DNA of 64,000 nucleotides from Eriocheir sinensis. Lineage: Eukaryota; Arthropoda; Malacostraca; Decapoda; Varunidae. The notes under the pieces are model-generated. The model did no database searches. It was not told the DNA's origin and saw nothing but the letters and a program-made list of their open reading frames with translations. Every line of letters starts with the position of its first letter. Position 1 is the first letter of the stretch. The stretch is taken from assembly GCF_024679095.1 (NCBI RefSeq), contig NC_066517.1, positions 18,511,600 through 18,575,599 on the forward strand. Reading direction: 5' to 3'. Of this stretch, positions 23,411 through 34,691 are shown one piece after another. A program made the translations under genes and the position numbers.

Positions 23411-23744
23411 ACAGATAAGGGAGTGTAGGGAGGAAGAAAGGGAGGTAAGGGAAGTAAAGAGGTCAGGGAGAAAGATCAAAGGTTAGAGGTACAGGTAAGA
23501 GCGGAGAAAGGGAGGTAAAGGGGAAAGGGAGAAAGATCAAAGGGAGTAGGTACAGGTAAAGGATTGGAGTGTGTGGAAGGGAAGTGAATAGCCTGGTGGC
23601 CGTGAATGGGTTTGGAGGGCGGGTACAGAAGCGGGAGAGGGATGACGGGGGGATGAATACGACTGAAGAAAGGATTAGCAATAGGATGAGAGTGAGATCG
23701 TACGAAAGAGGATAAGATAGAAGGCAGAAAAATGATTTGTAATA
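23411..23744. other. Purine-rich spacer between two minisatellites
   Basis: AG-rich DNA with one short duplicated phrase (GGGAGAAAGATCAAAGG near 23465 and 23527). Nothing else seen. Confidence 0.5.
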
Positions 23745-24560
23745 GAATGAGAGAGCTAGCGAATACAGAAAGAGGAGGATATGAGAATAGTAGAGAGGAA
23801 TAAGATGTAGGATGACAGCGTTGGCGAATATAGAAAGAAAGGAGAATAGGGGGATAGTAGAGAGGAATAAGGAGCAAGATGACAGCGTTGGCGAATACAG
23901 AAAGAAAGGAGAAAAGGAGGATAGCAGAGAGGAATAAGGAGCAAGATGACAGCGTTGGCGAATATAGAAAGAAAGGAGAAAAGGAGGATAGTAGAAAGGA
24001 ATAAGGAGCAAGATGACAGCGTTGGCGAATATAGAAAGAAAGGAGAATAGGAGGATAGCAGAGAGGAATAAGGAGGAAGATGACAGCGTTGGTGATAGGA
24101 TAAAGAAAGGAGAATAGAAGGATAGTAGAGAGGAAGAAGTACCAAGATGACAGCGTTGGTGAATATAGAAAGAAAGGAGAAAAGGAGGATAGTAGAAAGG
24201 AATAAGGAGTAAGATGACAGCGTTGGCGAATATAGAAAGAAAGGAGAATAGAAGGATTGTAGAGAGGAAGAAGGATTAATATTTGGATGACAGCGTTACC
24301 GAATATAGAAAGATGGATAGTTGAAATAGTAGAAATTAAAAAAAGTATTAGTAATCGGATGAAAGCGTTGCGATAGTAGAAAGAAAGGAGGATAGGAGGA
24401 TAGTAGAGAGGAAGAAGGATTAATATTTGGATGACAGCGTTACCGAATATAGAAAGATGGATAGTTGAAATAGTAGAAATAAAAAAAAGTATTAGTAAAA
24501 GTATTAGCTTTTGCGATAGTAGAAAAGAGTATAGAATGATAGCAGAGAGGAAGAAGCATA
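23745..24560. repeat. 66-67-bp minisatellite, about eleven copies
   Basis: GATGACAGCGTTGGCGAATA recurs at about 23811, 23878, 23944, 24011, 24077, 24146 and 24212, then with larger spacing. Units continue with AGAAAGAAAGGAGAATAGG. Two late copies contain an extra segment near 24305 and 24450 that duplicated as a block. Confidence 0.9.
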
Positions 24561-25211
24561 AGCAATAGAACGAAAGGGTACGATACAAGAACTTAAAGAA
24601 GAAATGAATGAAGAGAAAAGAAGAGAAGGAGAAAGGAAGAGGGAGTGAAGAGAGGAAGAGGAGGTGGACTAGGTTAGCTTAGGTTAAGGTAGGATAGGGT
24701 AGGTTAGTTAAGTTTGGGTAGGGTAGATCAGGTGAGGTTAGGTTTGGGTTGGGTAGGTTTAGTTAGGTTAGGTTAAGTTAGGGTAGGGTAAGGTAGGCCA
24801 GGGCAGGTTAAGTTAGGGTACAGTAGGTCAGTTTAAGTTAAGTTAGGGTAGGGTAGGTTACGTTAGAAATGAATGAAGAGAGAAGAAGAGAGGGAGAGAG
24901 AGACAGGAAGAGAGAGTGAAGAGTAGAAAATAGATGCTTGTAGAAAAGTAAGAGGAACGAAGAGAGGGGATATAGAGAGGAAAAGTCGTATGGTTAAGAG
25001 CTTGCAGTAATAGAGCTTTCACGAAAATGGATACACGGGGAGGAGAATGAAGAGACAGTAAGAGAAAAGACAAGGCAATAGAGGAAACAGGTGATAGTTA
25101 AGTAAGAGAAACGAAGAGAAGGAATATAAAGAGACAAGAGGGAAATGTCACTGAGTTAAGAGTTGGAGGCAAGAACAGAAGGTAGAAATGGGACGAAATA
25201 GAATGCGATCG
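24561..25211. repeat. Purine-rich block duplicated around a TTAGG-like tract
   Basis: GAAATGAATGAAGAGA begins at 24601 and again at 24866, with similar GGAAGAGGGAGTGAAGAG downstream in both. The TTAGG-like tract (24664-24868) lies between them. A further weak duplication (GTAAGAG-AACGAAGAGA near 24948 and 25098) follows. Confidence 0.7.
24664..24868 (+). repeat. TTAGG-like (GGTTA/GGGTA) degenerate tract, G-rich on + strand
   Basis: Irregular mixture of GGTTA, GGGTA and AAGTTA units, for example AGGTTAGGTTAAGTTAGGGT. TTAGG is the common arthropod telomere repeat; this is a degenerate interstitial relative, not a functional telomere. Confidence 0.8.
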
Positions 25212-25742
25212 CCTATTAAGGAACCCTAACTTTCTTAACTTAACCTGACCTACTCTACCCGAACTTAACCTGCCTTACCTTACCCAACCCTAACTTAACC
25301 TGCCTTACCTTACCCAACCCTAACTTAACCTGACCTACTGTACCCTAACTTAACCTACTCTCCCCTACCCTACCCTACCCTAACTTAACCTGACCTGACC
25401 TACTGTACCCTAACTTAACCTGCCTTACCTTACCCTGCTCTAACTTAACCTGCCTTACCTTAACCTACCCTAACTTAACTTGACCTACTCTACCCTAACT
25501 TAACCTGCCTTACCTTACCCAACCCTAACTTAACCTGACCTACTGTACCCTAACTTAACCTACCCTGCCCTACCTTGCCCTACCCTAACTTAACCTACCC
25601 TGCCCTACCTTGCCCTACCCTAACTTAACCTACCCTGCCCTACCTTGCCCTACCCTAACTTAACCTGCCTAACCTTACCCTACCCTAACTTAACGTGCAT
25701 TACCTTACCCAACCCTAACTTAACCTGACCTACTGTACCCTG
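25212..25742 (-). repeat. CCTAA-like degenerate tract, C-rich on + strand
   Basis: CCCTAACTTAACCTGCC, TTACCTTACCC and ACCTACTGTACCC alternate for about 530 bp, with a higher-order unit of about 50-60 bp. It is in the opposite orientation to the G-rich tract at 24664. Confidence 0.85.
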
Positions 25743-26346
25743 TAACATAAAGAGAATGGAATAAAGAAAGGAAGAAAGAGAAAAAAAACATAGCCTACTA
25801 CCGGGGAAACGCAGGAGGGAGGGAGAGCGTGGTTAGAATATGAGCCTTCGTTGTGGTGGAAATTTGGCATGCAGGTAAAATAAGGGTGCGGTGTTAGCCT
25901 AGCCGGGTCACTAGTTATTTTCCCCGGTTGATTATGTCCCCGCGTCAAGGTGTAATGGCAAGTTAGTGTACGGGCGTTGTTACCGTTGTCTCCCCCGCCC
26001 TTCCATTACACCCGCCACCCTCGCTTTTCCCCCGCGCCCCTTGCCCTCCCCCTCTCTTTATGCCCCCTAAATATGGTCCCTTCTCGCTCCCTTTGTATCG
26101 TTATATTCTTATTTTCCCTTAAAAGTCGCCGTTTGCCTATGCGTTTCCGGGGGGATGGTGTTTTTTTTTTCTTGTTTTTTTTTGGTTTTCTGGTGTGAAT
26201 TTTTGTTTTTGGTTGGGTTATTTTTTTTTTTCTTTTTTTTTTTCTTTGTGGTTTTCTGAGCGTCTGATTTTTTTGTGATTTTTTTTTATTATGAATTTTA
26301 GTTTTTGGTTAGCCTACTTTTTTGTTTTGTTTTGTTTTGTCTTCGT

Positions 26347-26410
<64 letters not shown>

Positions 26411-26471
26411 GTTTCTGGCCCTCTTGGTTTCCTGTTTGGGTATATTACTTTTTGGTTAGCCTACTATTGTT

Positions 26472-26528
<57 letters not shown>

Positions 26529-26673
26529 ATAAACGTATATTCGCGCAGGACAATATCCGGTAAGTAGGTGGTAATTAAAACGACTGGCTTTGCATTTTTC
26601 CCACCCCGACTTGGCTACACTGTATTCACGCGAGGGGCAGGCCAGGCAAGGCTCCTCTCTATTCTCGCATTTA
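25743..26673. other. Mostly unique sequence with two (CT)n runs
   Basis: 25790-26160 is low-repeat and moderately GC-rich, with no recognisable exon. 26160-26340 is T-rich. (CT)n runs lie at about 26350-26406 and 26476-26526, with the phrase TTTGGTTAGCCTACT before each, so the pair is a tandem duplication of about 140 bp. Confidence 0.6.
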
Positions 26674-28567
26674 GGTTGGTATTCTCAACTTCAACTATTT
26701 CCAAAGGCCGAAAAAGTGATCAGTTGGGTTCTCATGAGTGTTTTTTTAGGTTCATGGTACAGAAGTAGGGTCAAACTACCACCAGGGTCATCAAACTACC
26801 CCTGGAAATGCCCATAACGCCTACGAATGCCTTGTCAGATATGTGTTTCTCCAGGTTCGTGGTACAGAAGAAGGGTCAAACTACCACCAGGGTCATCAAA
26901 CTACCCCTGGAAATGCCCAAAACTCCTACGGATGCCTTGTCAAATATGTGTTTCTTTAGGTTCATGGTACAGAAGAAGGGACAAATTACCACCAAGTTCA
27001 TCAAACTACACCTGGAAATGCCCAGAACTCCTACGAAAGCCTTGTTAATGATGTTTCTTTAAGTTCATGGTACAGAAGAAGGGACAAATGAAAACCAGGG
27101 TCATTAAACTACCCCTGGAAATGGCCAAAACGCCTACGAAAGCCTTGTCAAATATGTGTTTCTTTACGTTCGTGGTACAGCAAAAGGGTCAAAGGGCCGC
27201 TTTCACAGTCACGTTTGTTTGTGTTGATCGCTACCAACAAGAAATCCGCTTTCACAGTCGTCTTTCGCGGCGCTGTTTGTTTGCATCAGTACCAGAGATT
27301 GGAACCTCTGGTAACGGAGCTCTGGTGGCCGCGGCGACTCCCCAATGAAGCTTACCAATGACATTAATTAGTAAATAGTACAAATTCTTGCTCTCAAATG
27401 GTTATAATATTTCTTTAAATAGATGTGAAAAAATATTAAACTATATAGCAACACGTTGCACGGCTTCATTGGTAATATGAGAAAAAATTTAGAAGACTTT
27501 GAATGACATGAACTCACTTCACCTGCTGACAGTAAACGTCCTGCTGAGAATTTCAATTTGATTGCTTGATGGTTTATTGTTGCGAAAGTACACAACAAAG
27601 AAGAAGGGAGGACTTTAATAATTGTCACCATTATTCACCTGTTATGCCTTCTTGGTCAAACTCGTATTATTCTAGTTAGCCTAATATATGTAGGCGTAGG
27701 GCATTTATATAACGAAATCAGCCCTATTAAGTAAAGAATAAATGTTAAGTCTGATAAATAAGTGTGAATAATGTATAAATGTAATTGATAAAGGTGAAGA
27801 GTCTGTCTTGCTGACATCTGCTAATATAAGAGAACTTTAATAATTATTAATACTTCTCATCATTATTTCACCTTTTCCGCCAAGGAAATATTAGGCTATC
27901 AGCAGATTTGAGCGGTGTATTCCAGCGAGACACTCCACATTTTTTTATCATATTTATTCTTCACAATTACTCTTTATATTTATTCTTCACGTTTACTTTT
28001 TGTACGTTTATTTTTCATATTACTCCTTCATAATCCTCCGCTCAGCTGATGTAATGTCGACATTTCCCGCCGCTCCGGCATACCAACACTACCGAATCAC
28101 GCGCCTTCGTCTTGTCATGACCGTCACCACGCTGGTAGTCGCCGATACCACGTAAACAGCGACTGTGAGAGCGGATCGAGGCGATGGTAACGGCTGCTAC
28201 GAGGATGGTAGGGCCTTTGGTTAGGGTGCGTACCAGACGACTGTGAAAGCGGCCCAAACTACCACCAGGTCATCAAACTACCCCTGGAAATGCCCAAAAC
28301 GTCTACGAAAGCCTTGTCAAATATGTTTCTTTAGGTTCATGGTACAGAGGGAGGGTCAAACTACCACCAGGGTCTTTAAACTACCTCTGGAAATGTCCAC
28401 AACGCCTATGAAAGCCTTGTCAAATCTGTTTTCATAGGTTCATGGTTCAGAAGAAGGGTTAAACTACCTCAACGGTCATCGAATTACCCATGGAAATGCC
28501 CAAAACGCCTACGAAAGCCTTGTCAAATAGGTGTGCTTGAGCGCCGAAATGTTTGAAAATACATGCT
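26674..28567 (+). mobile_element. Inverted-repeat element with seven internal 105-bp repeats (interrupted)
   Basis: The left end reads GGTTGGTATTCTCA directly after TTA. The right end (GCGCCGAAATGTTTGAAAAT, about 28541-28560) is the partner terminus found in other copies. Between them, GGTACAGAAGAAGGGTCAAA, CTACCCCTGGAAATGCCC and ACGAAAGCCTTGTCAAAT form units of about 105 bp: four before and three after a 1062-bp insertion. The unit is 35 codons, so peptide-like repeats (VQKKGQ, LEMPKTPTKALS) appear but are unlikely to be translated. No transposase is encoded. The exact right boundary and its target duplication are unclear. Confidence 0.78.
27194..28255. mobile_element. 1062-bp inverted-repeat element inserted in the 105-bp array
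   Basis: The ends are perfect 17-bp inverted repeats (GGGCCGCTTTCACAGTC at 27194-27210 and its complement at 28239-28255). Inner copies of the same word (ATCCGCTTTCACAGTCG near 27243, and inverted with one mismatch near 28160) form subterminal repeats. AAA at 27191-27193 and 28256-28258 is the 3-bp target duplication: removing the element and one AAA restores a normal 105-bp unit. Short target duplications and GG-starting ends suggest PIF/Harbinger-type mobilisation. There is no transposase frame. Confidence 0.85.
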
Positions 28568-29412
28568 AGGCTAAGTTCCTCTATATTTTTTGCGTTTACA
28601 CTCGCTTTTATCTCCCTTTCTTAAGGCAACCCTGACCCCTTTTTTTGTAACGCCAGCACTCGTCGAGCGAGCAACTCTCCCGGCCTCTGGGCCACCTATA
28701 GACTGCTGAGTTGCTCGCTCTGCTCTGCTACGGGCTGCCATGTGCACCCGTTTCCCCACCTGGCACGCCAGCCGGCGGGTTCTACCTGCCATCACAGCGG
28801 CGGGCCGTCAGTACGACAAAGGCCCGTTCCCCTTCTAAGGGGATGAATCTTCCACCACCGCCCATTTTTCCTTAGTTTTAGAGTAGCCTCCCTTAAACCT
28901 CATCCTCGGCAACCCTAACCCCATTTTATTTCAGTACTTCTTCTATTAAACCATTGTTCTTCTCTCTATTAACATCCCCTAACTTAAAACAAAATCCTAA
29001 CCCTTATTTATATATCTCAAGAATAAGTGAATATGTTTTAATTTTAAGGCACCCCCCCCCCCCCTTAGACATCACGGCTCTCGGGGGGTGAAATATGCAA
29101 TTATTATTCATTTCAATCGCGTTTAATTCTCTGGAGCTCTGACAAATAACAGGATTAATAATAAATGGAGTGCATTAAGTACTCAATCAAGCTGGTTTTG
29201 TGCCTGGCAGCCGAGTGTCATGCATCCTAGCTTTCGAACTAATCCTTAATAATTTTATCGGAGGCAAGCGAGAAAAAAGGTTTAGTCTTCATATTACGTG
29301 CGGCAGGTTTGAAAATTTCTTATCCTCCGAGAATAAAGAGGCGAGCATCAGTATTCATGGCTTTCGAAGGGAGAGAAATGCATTTTATAACAGCATCCAA
29401 CTTATCGTACGG
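28568..29412. other. Low-repeat sequence, nothing firmly recognised
   Basis: Includes GGCAACCCTGACCCC at about 28625 and a related GGCAACCCTAACCCC near 28910, so part of this may be an old dispersed repeat. A poly-C run is near 29051-29064. Open frames at 28571-28795 (-) and 29200-29517 (+) have ordinary composition, but I recognise no domain and no splice-site pair that would define an exon. Confidence 0.4.
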
Positions 29413-29606
29413 CAACGTTGCCAGATTGTCTTACTCTGCCTCTTATGTTTGCTGTTTTCCAACCCTCAAACTGTCTCCTCCACCCCTTTAACTGGTTTTA
29501 TACGGAGTTATCGTTAAAATGGTTAATTATTAGTGTTTCTTGGCAATTGTTATGGGACAGAAACTGGTAAAAACGATCCTTTGAGTACGATAATCTGGCA
29601 ACGTTG
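29413..29606. mobile_element. hAT-type MITE, copy A (194 bp)
   Basis: Terminal inverted repeats of about 24 bp start CAACGTTGCCAGATTGTC, with the complementary end GATAATCTGGCAACGTTG. The 8-mer TCGTACGG lies immediately outside both ends (29405-29412 and 29607-29614), a perfect 8-bp target duplication as made by hAT transposases. Two more copies of nearly the same length are at 35412 and 42337. Confidence 0.93.
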
Positions 29607-29642
29607 TCGTACGGAGAGGCAGGAAACAGGGCAGCCAACAGC

Positions 29643-29845
29643 GGTCGGTATTCTCAGCCGCTTCGCCTCTCACATCAACTCCTTCCGAGGTCGAGAAGGA
29701 GATTAATCGCGTTCTCATGAGTGTTTTTGTAAGTTCAGGCTAAAGAGGAATGATCAAACTACCAGAGGGGTGATAAACTGCCTTTGCAAATGCCACAAAC
29801 TTCTACGAAAGCCTTGTCAAATGTGTATGCTTTGGGCCCCCTTGC
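29643..29845 (+). mobile_element. 105-bp-repeat element, single-unit diverged copy
   Basis: Begins GGTCGGTATTCTCAGCCGCT and continues through GTTCTCATGAGTGTTTTTGT into one diverged unit (AAACTACCAGAGGGGTGATA, ACGAAAGCCTTGTCAAAT). The far end stops near GGGCCCCC without the usual GAAATGTTT terminus, so the copy is truncated. Confidence 0.75.
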
Positions 29846-30299
29846 AGGACCCACAGCGTTCCCAGATGTGCGATATAACCTTGACTAGCCTAATACAGTA
29901 CTCATACCAGCTTTAGGAACGTCAAAAACCTCAACGGTTTTATGGAGAGGAATGACTGAATATCGATTGTTTTTTGTCAGGGGGAAGTTTTAGGTCGGAA
30001 ATCAGGAAATTAAATAATCTGAGTATTGGCAACGATGAAGCAGAAGCTGAATTGGTTAGAGGTTCGAGAGAGGAAGAGAGAAACGGCGTCACGAGACATC
30101 ATATTTTCCCTGTTTTAGTTGAGAATTCCGCGGCTGACCTGTGTTTGCGTAGTGGCTGAGGGCGGCCCAAGGTACACACCCTCCACAGTGGCCACCAGCA
30201 CCGCCAGCCCCTTCAGGTAAGGCCGCAAAGAGGGTCTGTTTGTCCGCTTCTTCAACATGGCGTGAGGCAGAAAGATTCACCACACTCAAAGCATCTTCT
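29846..30299. other. Low-repeat sequence with a weak exon candidate
   Basis: Between TTTTAG (ends 30118) and CAG|GTAAGG (30216|30217) lies a 98-bp segment that is open in one + frame and GC-rich. The peptide has no domain I know. The minus strand is also open, so coding status is doubtful. Confidence 0.25.
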
Positions 30300-31070
30300 T
30301 TTATGTCGTATTTTCAGGGTTGTGGCGAGGGTTTAACGTGCTCAGGGCCGTGTGTGCGTTACTGGGTGAATCTCTGTATATATTAACGCATCTAGCCATG
30401 TTGGAAGTTAGAGAGGATTGGAGTTTCAGTGTAAAATATGAGACCAAGTGAAGGGAAGGTCAGATGTCCCAAGGAGAGTTCAGTTTACTCATATTTTAAG
30501 CCTTTTATCGGTGGGTTAACGTACTCAGGGTCGTGTGTCTTGTTACTGGGTGAATTATTGTGTATATAAACGCATCTGGCTATGTTGAAAGTTAGAGATA
30601 AGTGGAGTTTTAGCGGAAAATATGAAGGCATGTGAAGTGAGAGTAAGAAATCCCAGTCAGTTTAAGTTTAACCATATTTTCAGCATTGTGGTTGGCTGTA
30701 AAGGTTATCTGGGTGGCTCGTCTTGTTACTGGGTGAGTCACTGTATATATAAATCCGTGGAAGTCAGACTGGAGCGAGCGGTATGAGAGCATGTGAAAGG
30801 AGAGTTAAAAATCCCAGTCAGTTTAAGTTTAGCCATATTTTCAGCATTGTGGTAGGCTTTAAAGGCACTGTGAGTAGTTTCTCTTGTTACTGAGTGAGTC
30901 ATTGTATATATAAATCCGTGGAAGTCAGACTGGAGCGAGCGGTATGAGAGCACGTGAAGTGAGAGTCAGAAATCACAGTTACGTTTAGTTTGGTCATATT
31001 TCAAGCCTTGTAGTAGGGGCTCAAGGTACTCAAGGGCCGTGTGTGTGTTATTGGGAGAGTCATGGGGGCT
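30300..31070. repeat. About 165-bp tandem repeat, four to five copies
   Basis: CATATTTTCAGCATTGTGG or its variant occurs at about 30308, 30491, 30672, 30834 and 30994. Each unit carries TGTTACTGGGTGAGTCA followed by TGTATATATAAATCC or a close form. The two middle copies are the most alike. Open frames on the minus strand have a 54-codon periodicity and reflect the unit length. Confidence 0.88.
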
Positions 31071-31619
31071 GATCATACCTGTCCACTCGTCTTGGCATGC
31101 CGAGGGACGGAGTGGAGGGAAGTAATGCCCGGAAATGTGAGTTGGCATGCGAGGACCCAGTGGCACGTGACCGTTAAATTTGTACGACTGTGAGTGAGTG
31201 CGTGAGTATGTGTGTGTGTGCTTAGTAATATCGGAGTGGCTGTTCTTCTGTTTCTTCTCTCTACTTCCTGTCCCATAACTCGCCAGGAACAGAGTGCGAA
31301 GTAGCCATTGCACCCACACACGGAGCTCGCTTGTGTGTTCCGGCTACGTTCTTGCCTCATATCTTCCTCTGTTTCTCCGTCTCGTAAATACTCAAAGTAG
31401 TGTGTGTGTGTGGGGGGGGGGGGGGGCTCGAACCGGGGCTGGTGGCTGGCTGTCGTGTCGCAGTGCCCTTAATACCGGGTTGTGTAATGCAGGTAACACG
31501 CCCTCCAGACCACTCGGCGATTAGCACTTTGATGCCCCCACTGTCTGCCTTCTCATCAGAGCTTATTTTCTTATCTAACGGTGACGGGTGAAGGGTAGAG
31601 GGCGTTTTGGGGTGAAGGA
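31071..31619. other. Low-repeat sequence with a G run
   Basis: Mixed unique sequence with GTGAGTGAGTGCGTGAG near 31190 and a 15-plus G run near 31411-31426. Open frames exist, but none has a known domain. Confidence 0.4.
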
Positions 31620-32100
31620 GGAGAGGGAAGATGTTTAGTTGGGAAGGGGGTGTTGGGATGGAAGGGAGCAGGGGAAGGGGTGTATTTGGTAAGGAAGGGG
31701 AGGGAAGGAGGTATTTAGAGGGAAGGGAGCAGGGGAAGGGGGTGTTGAGAGGGAAAGGAGAAGGGAAAGGGGGTGTTGACAGGGAAGGGAAAAGAGGAAG
31801 GGGGAAGGAGAAGGGAAAGTTGAAAAGGAAGGGAGAAGGAGAAGGGGTTGTTGAAAGGGAAGGGAGAAGGGAAGGGGAAGGGGGGTGTTGAAAGTGAAGA
31901 GAGTGCTCAGAGGAAAGGGAGAAGGGGTGTGTTTAGAGGGAAGGGAGAAGGGAAGGGGAAGGGGATGTTGAAAGTGAAGGGAGTGCTCAGAGGGAAGGGA
32001 GAAGGGGAAGGGGGGGGCAGATTAGAGGGAAGGGAGAAGGAAGGGGAAGGGGGTGTTTTTGGGGTGCGGGAGGGAGAGGGAAGGGTGTGGGTAGGGATGT
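31620..32100. repeat. GGGAAGGGG-rich minisatellite tract
   Basis: GAGGGAAGGGAGAAGGG and GGGGGTGTTGA(A/G)AG alternate irregularly at 25-45 bp. Glycine/lysine/glutamate-rich frames are repeat products. Confidence 0.8.
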
Positions 32101-33814
32101 GGCGTGAGGGTGGCGTATCAGAGCGGTGACTTATGGTATGGCTGCGTCAGGGTGCTGGAAGGTGATGAAGACATTCCTACACGTGTCCTCCCTCATCATC
32201 CTCGCCTTGATCATTATTCCGTCTATACTCTTTTGTTTTTTTCTTCCTCTTTGCTCCCACCCTCGCACTCTCTCCTTTGGTTATAATTGGGTGAACATAT
32301 TTTTCTGTCTTTACTTCCTCGCTTTGATTATTATTTCGTCTATACTCTTTTGTTTTTTTCTTCCTCTTTGCTCCCACTCTCGCACTCTCTCCTCTGGTTA
32401 TAAGTGGGTGAACATATTTCTGTCTTTACTTCCTCGCCTTGATGATTATTTCGTCTATACCCTTTTGTTTTGTTTTGGTCTTCTCTTTTCTCCCACCCCC
32501 TCTCTCTCTTGGTTATAGTGGTGAAGAATTTTTTTTCTTTCTTTTTACATCCTCGCCTTGATGATTATTTCGTCTATACCCTTTTGTTTTGGGGGTGGTC
32601 TTCTGGTTTTCTCACTCTCATTCTCATTTCGTCTATACCCTTTTGTTTTGGGGGTGGTTTTCTGGTTTTCTCTCTCTCATTTTCTTCTGCTTATTAAGTG
32701 GGTGATCATATATTCTCGTGTTTATTTCTTAACTATTTCAGGTCTTATTCGTGTTGTACCTCACACTCCCTTTTACTTATCATTAACTTTCCCTCGTTCT
32801 TTCTTTTGTCTGCCCTGCATAAGTATAGATGTTTTTTTTTTCTTTTTGTATTTTATTTCTTAACTAATTCTGGTTTTATACGTGTTATGTCTTACTCTCC
32901 TTTATACTTATTTACCATCAACGTTTTTTTCCTGTTCTTTAGTCTGTATTGCTTAAAAGTGAGTGACCATTTTTTTCTGTATTTAATTTCTTAACTAATT
33001 CTGGTCTTATACGTGTTATTTCTTACTCCCATACTTCTTTTTATCATTAACATTTTTTTTCCTGTTCTTTAGTCTGTATTGTTTAAAAGTGAGTGACCAT
33101 TAATTTCTGTATTTTATTTCTTGACTAATTCTGGTCTTATACGTGTTATGTCTTCTCTCCCTTGTACTTTTTTATCATTAACATTTTTTTTTCCTTTTTC
33201 TTACTTTTGTCTTCTGCTCAAGTGGGTGGACATATTTTCTGCATTTCTTAACTAATACTGTCCTTGTACGTCTTGCACCTCACACACCTTTCTCATTATC
33301 TCCCACTTACCTTCTCGTTCTCTCGCTCTCTCATTTGTTTGCACTGCCCTTGAATGTATAATTGTAGCTTTTTTTCTGATTTCATGACTTCATTTTTCCT
33401 ACACGCGCTCTCACTTTCTCCGCCTCATCGAAACCAGCAGATTATTATGTCCCAAGTTTTTTTCTTCCACTCATTTGTCTGTCTGTATTGCTGGTCTAGT
33501 GTGTGAGCAGGGTTTTCTTTTTCTCCCGTATCCAAACCAGCTGATTATTATGTCCTAAGTTTTTGTTCCATTCATTTGTCTCTGTATTGCTGGTTTACTG
33601 AGTGTGTGAGCAGGGTTTTTCTTTCTCTTTTTCTCCCTTATTCAAACCAGCTGATTATGTCTTTCTTCCATCTCTTCACTTATTTTCGTCTCTGTTTTGT
33701 CTGCTTTAGTGAGTGAGAGCAAGTGTTTTTTTTAGTTCTCTGTTTCTCTTTCCCTCGTTTTGTTTCTCCATTCCTCATTTTCTCCCTCTCTTATGTGTCA
33801 GTGTTTTGTCTGTC
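32101..33814. repeat. Series of diverged tandem duplications, T-rich
   Basis: Three unrelated arrays abut. About 32200-32700 has TCGTCTATACCCTTTTGTTT every 60-130 bp. About 32730-33280 has TTCTTAACTAATTCTGG and TTATACGTGTTATGTC about every 125 bp. About 33430-33720 has AAACCAGCTGATTATTATGT about every 105 bp. Copies within each are diverged. Confidence 0.75.
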
Positions 33815-34450
33815 TTATTTAGTGTGTTAGTAAGTTTTTTTTTGTCCTCTTTGTTCTCCTTTCTTATTTCTTTGCCAGTTATTTTTCCCCCCTTTGTTAT
33901 ACTCGTTTGTCTATCTGTATTGCTGCTATATTTTTTTTTTCCTATTCTTCCTTCTCCAGTTTTGTTGCTCCCTTCCTTTTGTTCCACTCCTGTGATCGTC
34001 TGTAGTGCCGCTGTTTATTGTGTGAGCAGGATTTTTTTTTTGTTCTCTTTGTTCTCCTTTTTTATTTCTTTGCCAGTTATTTTCCCCCCCTCTGTTATAC
34101 TCGTTTGTCTATCTGCATTGCTGCTATATTTTTTTTCTTCTTTTCTTATTCTTCCTTCTCCAGTTTTGTTGCTCCCTTCCTTTTGTTCCACTCCTGTGAT
34201 CGTCTGTAGTGCCGCTGTTTATTGTGTGAGCAGGATTTTTTTTTTTTGTTCTCTTTGTTCTCCTTTTTTATTTCTTTGCCAGTTATTTTCCCCCCCTCTG
34301 TTATACTCGTTTGTCTATCTGTATTGCTGCTATATTTTTTTTCTTCTTTTCTTATTCTTCCTTCTCCAGTTTTGTTGCTCCGTTCCTTTTGTTCCACTCC
34401 TGTGATCGTCTGTAGTGCCGCTGTTTATTGTGTGAGCAGGATTCTTTTTT
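33815..34450. repeat. 204-bp tandem repeat, about three copies
   Basis: TGTGAGCAGGATTTTTTTTT occurs at about 34020, 34224 and 34430. Each unit includes TTATTTCTTTGCCAGTTATT, TACTCGTTTGTCTATCTG and CGTCTGTAGTGCCGCTG. Copies two and three are nearly identical, so the expansion is recent. Confidence 0.92.
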
Positions 34451-34654
34451 TTTCTCCTTTCTTCATTCTCCGCTAGTTTGTTGCTGGAGGAAATGTCTTA
34501 ATTTGGGGTTACGTGACCTGTGTGTGCATGGCGGGGGACCTCAGTTGTCTCGATTTACATTTTTGCGTTTTTTTTTTCTGGAACACTTTAATGTTTATTC
34601 ATATACTTAGAGAACGTCACACACGATTTCACGATTTCAGGAAGATGTCAGAGC

Positions 34655-34691
<37 letters not shown>

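Noticed and set aside
24664..25742. A true telomere or chromosome end
   Set aside because: Repeats are degenerate mixtures of 5-7-mers, lie within continuous sequence on both sides, and occur again at 50.6 kb.
26808..27348. Peptide repeat VQKKGQTTTR...LEMPKTPTKALS as a coding tandem-repeat protein
   Set aside because: The 105-bp unit is a multiple of three, so it stays in frame by chance. Copies in other elements contain indels and stops, and the array lies inside a transposon.
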